Source: Porites lobata
Lineage: Eukaryota; Cnidaria; Anthozoa; Scleractinia; Poritidae
NCBI GenBank assembly: GCA_942486035.1
Contig: CALNXK010000130.1
Span: 1,382,501 to 1,446,500, forward strand
Length of the DNA: 64,000 nucleotides
Direction of reading: 5' to 3'
Positions 49,201-57,233 of the stretch are shown here, one piece after another. The notes under the pieces are model-generated. The model had not been told where the DNA came from, did not search any database, and worked only from the letters and a program-made list of their open reading frames with translations. The first letter of the stretch is position 1. Every line of letters starts with the position of its first letter. The translations under genes were made by a program, and so were the position numbers.

Positions 49201-50450
49201 CATTTACAAAAATGTCAAGCCTTGTTGTCGAAACAAGTCCTGTATCATGGTCCAAGAGAAAAGTCCTGTATTTTTTAATATTGTATTAAAAAAAACTGTT
49301 TTGATTTTTAAATGTACTGTACAGTTTTTGTGTTTGTAACTACAGCAAAGTTTTATGGAATGAATAATATCTTTTTGGTAAGACTAAAAAGCAGTACACC
49401 ACAAAAATTTTCACAATTAAAATCCAGAATTTGAACATCAAATCTGGAGTGTTTTTTATATAGGAACCTATTTTTCTTTGTCAGGCTGAATAGGTTCTTA
49501 TATATTTGGGTATTAAAATGCAAAATTTCAGCCTGTAGGTTCTTAAATCACTAGTTTCTTATACGTGGGTTTTTACTGTATTGCTATAGTTTTACAAGGT
49601 TACTAATCTTGAAGCCTTGTTATTATGTGCTGAGAAAATCCCAGATGAATGGGGATTTTATTATTTCCCAAAAGTCCTAGATTTGCCAATAATCAAAATA
49701 ATAAGTATCGCCTAAAGTCTGGGATGATCGGCAATCACTCCTGACACATGCAAACTCAAATTTTGATGGTTGGGGATGTCAGACACTGCTGAGCAACCGA
49801 TTTTGCTCGGACAGAAAAAAAAAAGGCTGAAATGATAAAGGGGTATTCAATTATAAAGCAGTACGTAGAGAAAAATGAAACTGAAATTTTAAAACCTACA
49901 GGGTATGTTGTTTGTCCTAATCAAGAACGCAGAAAGTGCAGTGGAAAATGGATATACTGTTATAATATAAAATACAAGAGAACAAAAATAATAATATTAA
50001 ATCTGAAATCACAGTAGAAAAAGTGGATAACTATCAACAGCAGCAAACTTCGATCAAGAGCATAGTCAAGTGGATGAAAGTGAAATAATAGAAAAAATTC
50101 GGTTTTGTATTTAAGGTAATTTGCAAGACGGACGAGATCAATCTATTATAAATTGACCCCATCTTATATTAATGAAATTATACATGTCAAAAAAAAGTTC
50201 AGCCAGGAAACTGCCCTAGATGAAGCCAAAATCAAATGTATAGTTTACAGATAAAGCTCAACTAAATATATAAGCGGAAATTCTGGGTTGTAATTATATA
50301 ATCATCGACGAAAAAGTTGATTTCATTACCTAGTCTGCAATCCTCAATACCAACATGGCCCCAAGACAGTTGCGTCTGAGAAAGAATCACGTCAAACGAT
50401 TTTCCACCGACATTTAACACAGAGCGTTTCACAACTGAAGCGGAAGCCAT
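40282..50450 (-). CDS. CERK: Ceramide kinase
   Basis: Eleven minus-strand exons: 50450-50330, 48174-47929, 47178-47050, 46106-46043, 44905-44685, 43761-43584, 43318-43238, 42495-42431, 41641-41442, 40776-40547 and 40369-40282 (TGA). All have GT-AG borders and compatible phases. They total 1623 nt, 540 aa; human CERK is 537 aa. Residues 41-122 form the N-terminal PH-like region (KRSRKHKWREKAFVFDC). The lipid-kinase (DAGK-type) domain follows: RPKRLLVFINPVGG, then DGVISVGGDGMFHEVLNGL (GGDG at 192-195, the ATP-binding catalytic loop), IGIIPAGSTD and SVVMAAYGFFGDV. C344-x3-C348-x2-C351 (CRSGCGVC) reproduces the conserved CxxxCxxC motif of CERK. The C-terminal half has SPEGLSPSAHLADGCMDLIL and ends WNVDGELVTHPAIHI...RLFARGIEE. 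The enzyme phosphorylates ceramide to ceramide-1-phosphate on internal membranes. The ATG at 50450 sits in AAACATGG; an in-frame ATG 18 nt upstream is possible. Confidence 0.95.
41275..41319. repeat. Perfect hairpin in the second-last CERK intron (intron 9)
   Basis: GGCATGCCTGCGAAGTTGA is followed by a short loop and its exact reverse complement. It lies between the exons at 41442 and 40776. Confidence 0.8.
42959..43218. mobile_element. MITE with GGTCGATTCGCCCGA ends, CERK intron 7
   Basis: The left part AAAGGTCGATTCGCCCGA, with further CGATTCGCCCGAAG, is mirrored by GGGCGAATCAACT and GGGCGAATCGACCTT at the right. Its right end lies about 20 bases from the exon 7 donor (43238). No coding content. 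Confidence 0.65.
43849..44153. mobile_element. MITE with internal AAATCCCGTATCCCG repeats, CERK intron 5
   Basis: Ends GGGTCTGGAGAGGG and CCCCTCCAGACCC are inverted. The interior has three imperfect copies of AAATCCCGTxTCCCG and two of ATAACGTTTCC. It produces a chance 107-codon frame on the plus strand. Confidence 0.6.
45118..45450 (-). pseudogene. Non-LTR reverse transcriptase fragment with broken active site
   Basis: The translation contains LYLVLFANDSKLIGT, SDLHRLSHWADVWQMKFNES and KCSVLHIG, which is the palm region of a LINE RT. The catalytic [YF]ADD box reads FANDS, so one metal-binding Asp is lost. Only about 100 codons survive. It lies in CERK intron 4, on the same strand as CERK, and is overlapped at its upstream edge by the MITE at 45414. 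Confidence 0.8.
45412..45838. mobile_element. TA-flanked MITE with AGGTTCTTAT repeats, CERK intron 4
   Basis: The element is 45414-45836. Ends CAGTAATAGCCCGCGTATAA and TTATACGCGGGCTATTACTG are exact inverses, flanked by TA on both sides. The interior carries many AGGTTCTTAT/ATAAGAACCT units. The TA target and CAGT ends suggest a Tc1/mariner- or pogo-type origin. Confidence 0.85.
49007..49580. mobile_element. TA-flanked MITE, second diverged copy, CERK intron 1
   Basis: The element is 49009-49578. Ends CAGTTAAAACTCGCATATAA and TTATACGTGGGTTTTTACTG are imperfect inverses, flanked by TA. It has the same AGGTTCTTAT interior units as the copy at 45414-45836 but is longer and more diverged. Confidence 0.8.
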
Positions 50451-50552
50451 GTTTGTTTCACTAAGCACGTCTCTGATTACGCTAAACCCTCGGGCTCTGG
50501 GTAATGCTCGTCCCAGTACTCCTCCACTGACAAATAGCCTGCGAAAACATCC

Positions 50553-50798
50553 GGGGGCCCAGTTGTTCGAAGGCCGATTAGCTAGCGCTTAACCCGGGGT
50601 TAAAGTTAACCCCGGTTTCTATATCTTTTGTTCAAAAGTATTTTCTCTGATATTTTCTCTGTTACATTTAGAGTTTTCAATCATCAACTTGTAGACAAAA
50701 AGAATTAAAACTGAAATGCTTTTTAAGCTTTCAAATCTGAATTCAAATCTCGCACTAACCCTGGGTTACCTTAACCCGGCCTTGAACAACTCGGCCCC
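50553..50798. mobile_element. MITE with GGGGCC-AGTTGTTC ends
   Basis: The left end GGGGGCCCAGTTGTTCGAAG is mirrored by the right end CTTGAACAACTCGGCCCC. Inside are the inverted units TAACCCGGGGTTAA and CTAACCCTGGGTTACC. A decayed copy lies at 53808-53980. This copy lies about 100 bases upstream of the CERK start. Confidence 0.8.
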
Positions 50799-51854
50799 GA
50801 TTATCTGATACGGTGTTTATGAAAAAAAACAAGAAGACGCCTGAAGGCGTTTACAAGGGATGTGTTGGTGTAAGTGAGAATTATGTTAAATGGTATTGGA
50901 AAGTTGAGTAGTGTACTGAACAACAAATGTTTGCAGGAGAGACGGTGATGTTCTGTTAAATACACTAGAAGATGAGTTGCACACAAGGGTTCCTTTGCTC
51001 CTCAAAACAAAACTTACATCAATTCAATATTACCACCATACATGTTAAGAGAATGAGGTAGCTTACTACTGAAAATTTGCATTCCGGCTTTACTGATTTC
51101 CTTAATAAATGCCGTTCCACATTAAACAATAGTATGTAATCTATTAGACTTCCAATAACTGCAGGGCGCAAGGCTGTGCTCAAGGAAAGTTTTCAGGGTG
51201 CAGAACTTGTCAGGTTCAAAATAAATTATTATGTTACATGTGAATTTAAGTGGAAAGATCTTTGAACGTCCGTTCACAGGCTAGCCGGGTGCCTGATTTA
51301 CACTGGGTAAGAACATTTTCTATTAAAAAGCTTTTTGATAGACACGCTACATACAAGTTGACCTCAAGACTTTGTTAGCGAGCGGAACGTTCTTTTAAGC
51401 CGCGAAGCAGCCGAGCGACCTACGAAGTTGCAAGTAATAAATTCTAGCTTTTTGACTTTACTGAATCAAGAATCCAACACCAACATACCGCCCGGCTGGG
51501 ACGACCTGGACAATATTTTCAGTCGCCCGAGGCCAAGTCTTAGTCGCCTTAGGGGATCGGGCGCCGGAAGTTAGAGGGCAGCCTTGACTTTGTCCTTTTC
51601 TACGCAGTAAGCTTACTTTTCCCGCCTTTGCTGATGCACAATGTTTTTTCTGCTGGTGCACTCCAACCTGACTTGCACGTGATTCGAAACGGGCACGGGA
51701 TACGGGAAAGTTAAAAAAACAAGGCAATTTTTTTACTCCTAGGAAAATACGAAAGGAATGCGCTCCCGAATTTATGACGCTGGCTGACTACGTCAACCTG
51801 CGTACAAAAAAAAGACATCGAAAAATGCAAAAAAGTAAAGCGGAGCCAAACCAT

Positions 51855-52680
51855 ATGTTACCCCTTGTTACCCCATATTACCCCTTGTAACCCTTGTTAC
51901 CCCATGTTACCCTTTTTACCCCTTGTTACCCCATGTTACCCCTTGTTATCCTTGTTACCCCTTGTTACCCCATGTTACCCCTTGTTCCCCCTTGTTCCCC
52001 TTTGTTACCCTTGTTACCCCTTGTTACCCTTTATTACCCTTGATACCCCTTGTTACCCCATGTTACCCCTTGTGACCCTTGTTACCTTTGTTACCACATG
52101 TTACCCCTTGTGACCCTTGTTACCTTTGTTACCGCATGTTACCCCTTGTTACCCCATGTTACCCCTTGTTACCCTTGTTACCCCTTGTTACCCCATGTTA
52201 CCCCTTGTTACCCTTGTTACCTTTGTTACCACATGTTACCCCTTGTGACCCTTGTTACCTTTGTTACCGCATGTTACCCCTTGTTACCCCATGTTACCCC
52301 TTGTTACCCTTGTTACCCTTGTTACCCCTTGTTACCCCTTGTTACCCCTTGTTACCCCATGTTACCTCTTGTGACCCTTGTTACCTTTGTTACCACATGT
52401 TACCCCTTGTGACCCTTGTTACCTTTGTTACCGCATGTTACCCCTTGTTACCCCATGTTACCCCTTGTTACCCTTGTTACCCTTGTTACCCCTTGTTACC
52501 CCTTGTTACCCCATGTTACCCCTTGTGACCCTTGTTACCTTTGTTACCACATGTTACCCCTTGTGACCCTTGTTACCTTTGTTACCGCATGTTACCCCTT
52601 GTTACCCCATGTTACCCCTTGTTACCCCATGTTACCCCATGTTACCCCTTGTTACCCCTTGTAACCCGTTTAACCCATGT
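51855..52680. repeat. TTACCCCTTG/TTACCCCATG minisatellite with higher-order period
   Basis: About 80 head-to-tail units of 9-10 bp (GTTACCCCTT, GTTACCCCAT, GTTACCCTT, GTGACCCTT and variants). The block ACCTTTGTTACCACATG recurs at 52084, 52219, 52383 and 52537, so higher-order units of about 135-164 bp were amplified secondarily. It yields long Leu-Val-Thr-Pro-Cys-Tyr-Pro frames on the plus strand, which are artefacts of the repeat. It is not the metazoan telomere repeat TTAGGG. Confidence 0.95.
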
Positions 52681-52831
52681 TAGAAACACAAATTGAATCC
52701 GTCTCCCTTGAGAGTATCAATCTCAAATGTTTAATGTATCCTTCGTTTTCTTTAAATTAAAACTAGAGGGTCTATGAACAGATAATAGTTTGTTTACTGC
52801 TAAATCGTTTTTCTGTAGGGAGCACTCTCTG

Positions 52832-52945
52832 GGCAAGCAGTAGCCTCCCCCGCAGGCGTTTTTAGGGGAGATCGTATTTCTTCCCGTGGAAGGGAAGAAA
52901 TACCATCTCCCCTAAAAACGCCTGCGGGGGAGGCTAGGCAAGCAG
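52832..52945. mobile_element. 96-bp hairpin MITE with exact 9-bp target duplication
   Basis: The element is 52841-52936. The 45-bp arms beginning TAGCCTCCCCCGCAGGCG differ at a single position, with a 6-base loop. GGCAAGCAG flanks it on both sides (52832-52840 and 52937-52945). Confidence 0.9.
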
Positions 52946-53039
52946 GGCCGGATCCAGGAATCTGAGGCGGATCTTTACCAACACCTCAAATGTACATTCA
53001 CACAATCTTAGAAATTCTGAGTTAAATTATTATGTCCCC

Positions 53040-53350
53040 AGACCCGGAACTGAGTCTGCAAAAGGGAGCCTACGCTACAGAGGATCTGTTCTGTGGAACA
53101 CGATTCCCTCAGAGATTAGAAAACTGCCTAGTTTAAATGTTTTTAAAACTTCAGTTCATGGGAAAGATTTTTCTAATACACCATGACCCATTGTAACTCT
53201 TATTATTCATAATGTAAGTTTTTGTATTTTTAACATTATAGTCAATAATTCCTTAGAGTGTTTTAGTCTAGTTTTAAACACGATTCCTAGGAAGACCATG
53301 TAAAATGATACGATTTCGTGTATAAATAAAGATTGATGATGATGATGAAT
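53040..53350 (+). pseudogene. 3' end of a non-LTR retrotransposon
   Basis: From about 53051 the frame reads SAKGSLRYRGSVLWNTIP, then EIRKLPSLNVFKTSVHG, and stops at TGA (about 53185). This is the W-N-x-[IL]-P and F-K tail of LINE ORF2. It is followed by a 3'UTR and ends in AATAAAGATTGATGATGATGA, typical of a LINE that ends in a short (GAT)n tail. Confidence 0.75.
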
Positions 53351-53385
53351 TTTTTATTGAGGAGGGGTGGGATGTCCAAACTTTG

Positions 53386-53616
53386 GGTCAGAAATAGACT
53401 GCAAAACAGTCCGTATTTTTGCCTGTTCAAGTACACGCGAACAGTTGAACAAAAGTTCTGAAACGAGGCTGAAAACAGAGAGCGAGACTGGTTTTTTTTC
53501 TAGGGCGTGTGAAGCTCGCGAGCTCCGCGCGCGTAAAACTCTTACGTCGCGCTTTACCGATTTCTTTACTGATTTTGAGAAAAAAAAACCGACTGTTTTG
53601 CAGTCTAGGTCAGAAA
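53386..53616. mobile_element. 213-bp MITE with exact 17-bp TIR and exact 9-bp target duplication
   Basis: The element is 53395-53607. TAGACTGCAAAACAGTC at the left has its exact reverse complement at the right. GGTCAGAAA flanks both sides (53386-53394 and 53608-53616). Inner arms (GAAAxxxGTTTTTTTT region, GCGAGCTCCGCGCGCG) are partly palindromic. Confidence 0.9.
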
Positions 53617-53807
53617 GGACTGTTGAACTTTTTTTTGACAAATTACTTGCTTAGTTTTGTGGCAAAAATGCAACGCGTGTGTCATCGAAAAATTTAGGCA
53701 GTTAAACAGATATATACGATCCGGTGTCAATGTAAGAATTTCAGTGTCAAACGAGCGCCAGGTCTGACGGGGGGGACCCTCCCCCTAGAACTGCCACTGG
53801 CACTTCT

Positions 53808-53980
53808 GGGCCTTGTTCGGAGGCCGATTAGCGCTAACTCAGGATCAATTCTTTTCTTTCGTTCAAAGCGTTTTCTCTGATAATTTTTCTCTTTTACTTT
53901 AAGGACATCCAGTCATCATATCTGAATTCAAGTCATTCAAATTTCGCACTAGCCCTGGGTTATCTTGATCCCGGTCCTGG
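53808..53980. mobile_element. Decayed copy of the GGCC-GATTAGC MITE
   Basis: Shares GAGGCCGATTAGC, GTTCAAAxxGTTTTCTCTGA, ATCTGAATTCAA and TCGCACTAxCCCTGGGTTA in order with the element at 50553-50798. The terminal repeats are eroded. Confidence 0.7.
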
Positions 53981-54012
53981 TATCTAATCTTGGGGCTTGT
54001 CACTCAAATCAT

Positions 54013-56190
54013 ATGCTGAATCAGAAGGAGCACCCAACGTCAATTTTCGGAAAAAATATCTGTTCGCAAGACCATTTGAGATCTATAATTTTCGGAACAT
54101 TTGTTGTAAAATGTCTTGCTTGCCTGCCTCTCCTAGGATTTTCGAATATCTAAAAAATGGTATAATTGGCCATTTTTAAAGGATATTTACTCTAAAAAGG
54201 TCATGCACCTAGAATTTTCGGGAGCCTTTTTTCTAGCTGAAATTTTCGAAAAGGTAAGTTTTGATCCCTATAATTTTCGGATCACTAGACGGGCGTCGAT
54301 AAAACCCGGAACATGGAACATCCCGGAACATGAAAAAATTAAAATATTTTTTATGAAAAAATAAATAATTAATTAAATAATAATATTAATAATACTAATA
54401 ATAAATAATAAAAAGAACAATAGATAGAAAACAATTTTTGCAAAAATTTCTAATAACAAAATAAATAACATAACATAAAAAAGAAAAATAAAGAAACAAA
54501 CAAAGAAAGAAAGAAAAAGAAACTGGTATCATCTCCGATGAGAAAACAATATTTTGTCGCAATCACAGGCGTACGGGCCGGGGGGGGCGAGGGGGGTTGC
54601 AGCCCCCCCGAATTTTGGGCAACTCAGATTTTTTGGGCAGCAAGAGAAAATTGGCGCAAAGCCAGCTTTTAAAGACGTTTTCATGTTTTATTATTGGTAT
54701 TTTGAAGAGATAAATGTTTTCTATTTTAACCTGAAGTCGGCGTAATAATCCAGTTACATTCACACGAGACAGTGGTTGCCAAGCACGTGATGAGTTTCTG
54801 TTTATAAGGGAAGGGTATCATATGCTGAGTTTTTTATCGTTGGGCACTGGGCTGCAATGGGCTATTTCCAATCGTGAATTGATTAGAATAAACTTCCGCC
54901 TAACTTTCTAGAATCATCTCCGCTCGTAGAACAGTGTATGGCAGATAGCATCAGCGATTGATCTGAAAGTGAAGAAGTGGCTGACTAATTCTCACTTTGA
55001 ATTACGAGAAGAATCTTAATTTTTTTAAAAAAATATATCAAGTGGTTCAAATTATTCACTAATTTGTTAAAGTAGACGGAAATGTTTACGAAACCGCTAA
55101 CAAGAGGGCTATGATACTTACTAATGAAATCCTTCTTTGTAGCAATTGACCAGAATTATCTCTAACATAATTCACACACATTTTTAAAAAGATTGAAGCT
55201 ACTATGAGGTGAAATTGTACGTCAAAATTAAGCGCTTCGTTTTCTACAGATAACGGCTAAACATCAAGGTTTTCCTTTTTTTACTGTATTTCTAACTATA
55301 AAAACTTTATCCCAAAATATCGCAATAACGCTCTTACAGATTCCGTTTTAACTTCACGAACATCTAGGCGACTATTAGAGGAAAAAGCTCCCAAGAACGA
55401 TTTCATAGTGAGAAATAATGCTGCAAGTATAATAGCTAATGGCGTCATTTCGTTGCTATGACAACTCTGATGTCATTGATTATGACAAATTTTCATCTTT
55501 ATCTAATGCAACTGTGGTGGCAATTTTTCCAAATGTTTGTTAGGTATTGACCCTGAAAAACTGTATCGAGGCACTTTCATATGCCAGTACGGCCTATATT
55601 GTTGCATCATATGGGCCTCGTTTCGTTTCTACTGTTTTGTAAAAATTTGGGCAACTTGCAAGAATTTTTCGGGCAAATGGTTTACCAACCCCCCTGGCCG
55701 AAAATTGCCCGTACGCCTCTGGTCGCAATGAATTTTTGGGCGAGTGAGGCTCCATTCAAATGACAGTAATAAGTGAAGGTAAAATATTGTTGTCTCATAC
55801 TCAGAGAGGTACCAGTTTCTTTTTCTTGATTATTTCATTGTTTTTCGTTTTTTCTTTTGTTATTTTACGTTATTAATAATTTTTACAAAAATTATTTTGT
55901 TATTATTATTTTATTATATATATATTTTTATGAAAATTATTTTTATTTTTCCATGTTCCGGGATGTTCCGGGATGTTTCGGGATGTTCCGGTATGTTCCG
56001 GAATGTTCCGTGTTCCTGGTTTTATCGACGGTCTCACTAGACTTTCAGCTAGGAAATCCGAACAGATGAAGAATTTTTAGGGGATAAAAATATGCCTATA
56101 TCTACCGTTTTTAAAAATACTAAAATACGTTTAACAATGCTATGTTTAAGTGGTTTTGAACTACATTCTCGTTGGGTGCCCCTGAATCAG
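54013..56190. mobile_element. Three nested palindromic elements
   Basis: Outer element: CTGAATCAG...GGAGCACCCAACG at the left (54014) and CGTTGGGTGCCCCTGAATCAG-type mirror at the right (ending about 56190); its left arm repeats ATAATTTTCGG units. Middle element 54291-56033: ends G(G/A)(G/C)CGTCGATAAAACC, GGAACATxCCGG units in both arms, and exact TCACTAGAC duplications (54282-54290, 56034-56042). Inner element about 54566-55722: ends AGGCGTACGGGC, flanked by TCGCAATCA and TCGCAATGA. No transposase frame is visible in any layer. Confidence 0.75.
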
Positions 56191-56582
56191 GTCTACAAGA
56201 GATTCGTCACTGTCTTCTGACAGTTAATTTTTTTAAACATGATTGTTTATTTTTTCATTTTACTAATCAAGCTTTTCTTGGAGACCGTGAGCTAAAAAAA
56301 AGGGACAGTAACAACGACTACAGAAACAACAAACAATATACCCGTTCACTTTGAACTATCCTATTGTAATACCGGTTCCATTGAACCATTGTTTTTCAAA
56401 TGTGTCTGAAATTTATCACGGCGATTTTGAACAAAAGGCAGTTTAAATCGAGTTACAGTTCAACCAATCAAAAAGCCAGTGAAGGCCATTAGGAAGTTGT
56501 CAACACTCCAGCTTGCGGGGCCTTGTGGGTAATTCAAAATGGCGATTTGTGAAGCGGCCAGGGAGGCCTCAAGCGTTTTTCA

Positions 56583-57159
56583 ATGATGACTGATAAACAA
56601 AGACAACATATTCTGTTTTCGTCCTCAAACGGTAAGTTTAATTGTCCTTACGCAGGATTTTGATGTATAGCCATTTGCGGTTTACTCCGATGCTTGAAAT
56701 TTCGTTCGCAATTTGAGTATCGGAGGACTTCTAGAATTTCGCACCGAGAGTGGCTGAAATGTTTTTTAATTTCGCACATCGAGATCCGTAAGGAAATAGC
56801 ACTTGCACACACCCTAAAGATTTGTGGAAGGGCATAGTTAACTTAAATCTGTCAAATCATACACCAAGCGAGATCTACTGTAGAGGGAATACTGCAAATT
56901 TCTGGGCTACACGCAATGTGCAATTATTGGAAGTTTATCGCTCTATAATCTAGCTGTTCTACGTGCCCGAGGTTTCAGTGTACAGTATTTTTGAAACACA
57001 GTTGCGCTGAAATATAGCTTGATTACAGCTAACGGATGTAGGAATTTCCGACAGACAGAAGAACATATGACCATGGACTAAAATGTTATTAATAATTTTT
57101 TTAATATATATATTTTTTCATCAGGCTTTTGCGGCGTCGAGGTAACGAATCTTGTTTGA
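56583..57159 (+). promoter_or_regulatory. Spliced upstream ORF in the 5'UTR of the PCTAIRE kinase (predicted)
   Basis: A probable 5'UTR exon ends at 56631 (AAACG followed by GTAAGT). Splicing to the acceptor TTTTTTCATCAG (exon from 57125) gives an ATG at 56583 (a second at 56586) with a 27-codon frame that stops at TGA 57157-57159, before the main ATG at 57234. A further two-codon ATG-GCT-TGA lies at about 57185. If the splice is right, these would dampen translation of the kinase. Predicted from sequence only. Confidence 0.45.
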
Positions 57160-57233
57160 TTGAAGCTTCGAGATCATCCGATCTATGGCTTGAAAACACT
57201 CAGTGGATTTGCCTAGGAATAACCAAATTAGGA

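Larger units (their letters stand above)
50451..56582. other. Divergent intergenic region between CERK and the PCTAIRE kinase
   Basis: The two start regions face away from each other across about 6 kb made almost wholly of repeats (listed separately). No gene recognised. Promoters should lie just above 50450 and just before 56583; no TATA box or known element is clear. Confidence 0.55.

Noticed and set aside
51865..52664. Overlapping plus-strand frames of Leu-Val-Thr-Pro-Cys-Tyr-Pro repeats as a repetitive protein gene
   Set aside because: They exist in several frames at once purely because the minisatellite unit lacks stops; no start context, splice structure or non-repeat domain.
51855..52680. 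CRISPR array or telomere tract
   Set aside because: No unique spacers between repeats, the unit is 9-10 bp, and it is TTACCCC/TTGTTACC-like rather than TTAGGG.
57129..57233. Upstream in-frame extension of the PCTAIRE kinase (RRRGNESCLIEASR...)
   Set aside because: No ATG in this stretch and no similarity to CDK16-18, whose start matches MKKIKRALSL at 57234; treated as 5'UTR.
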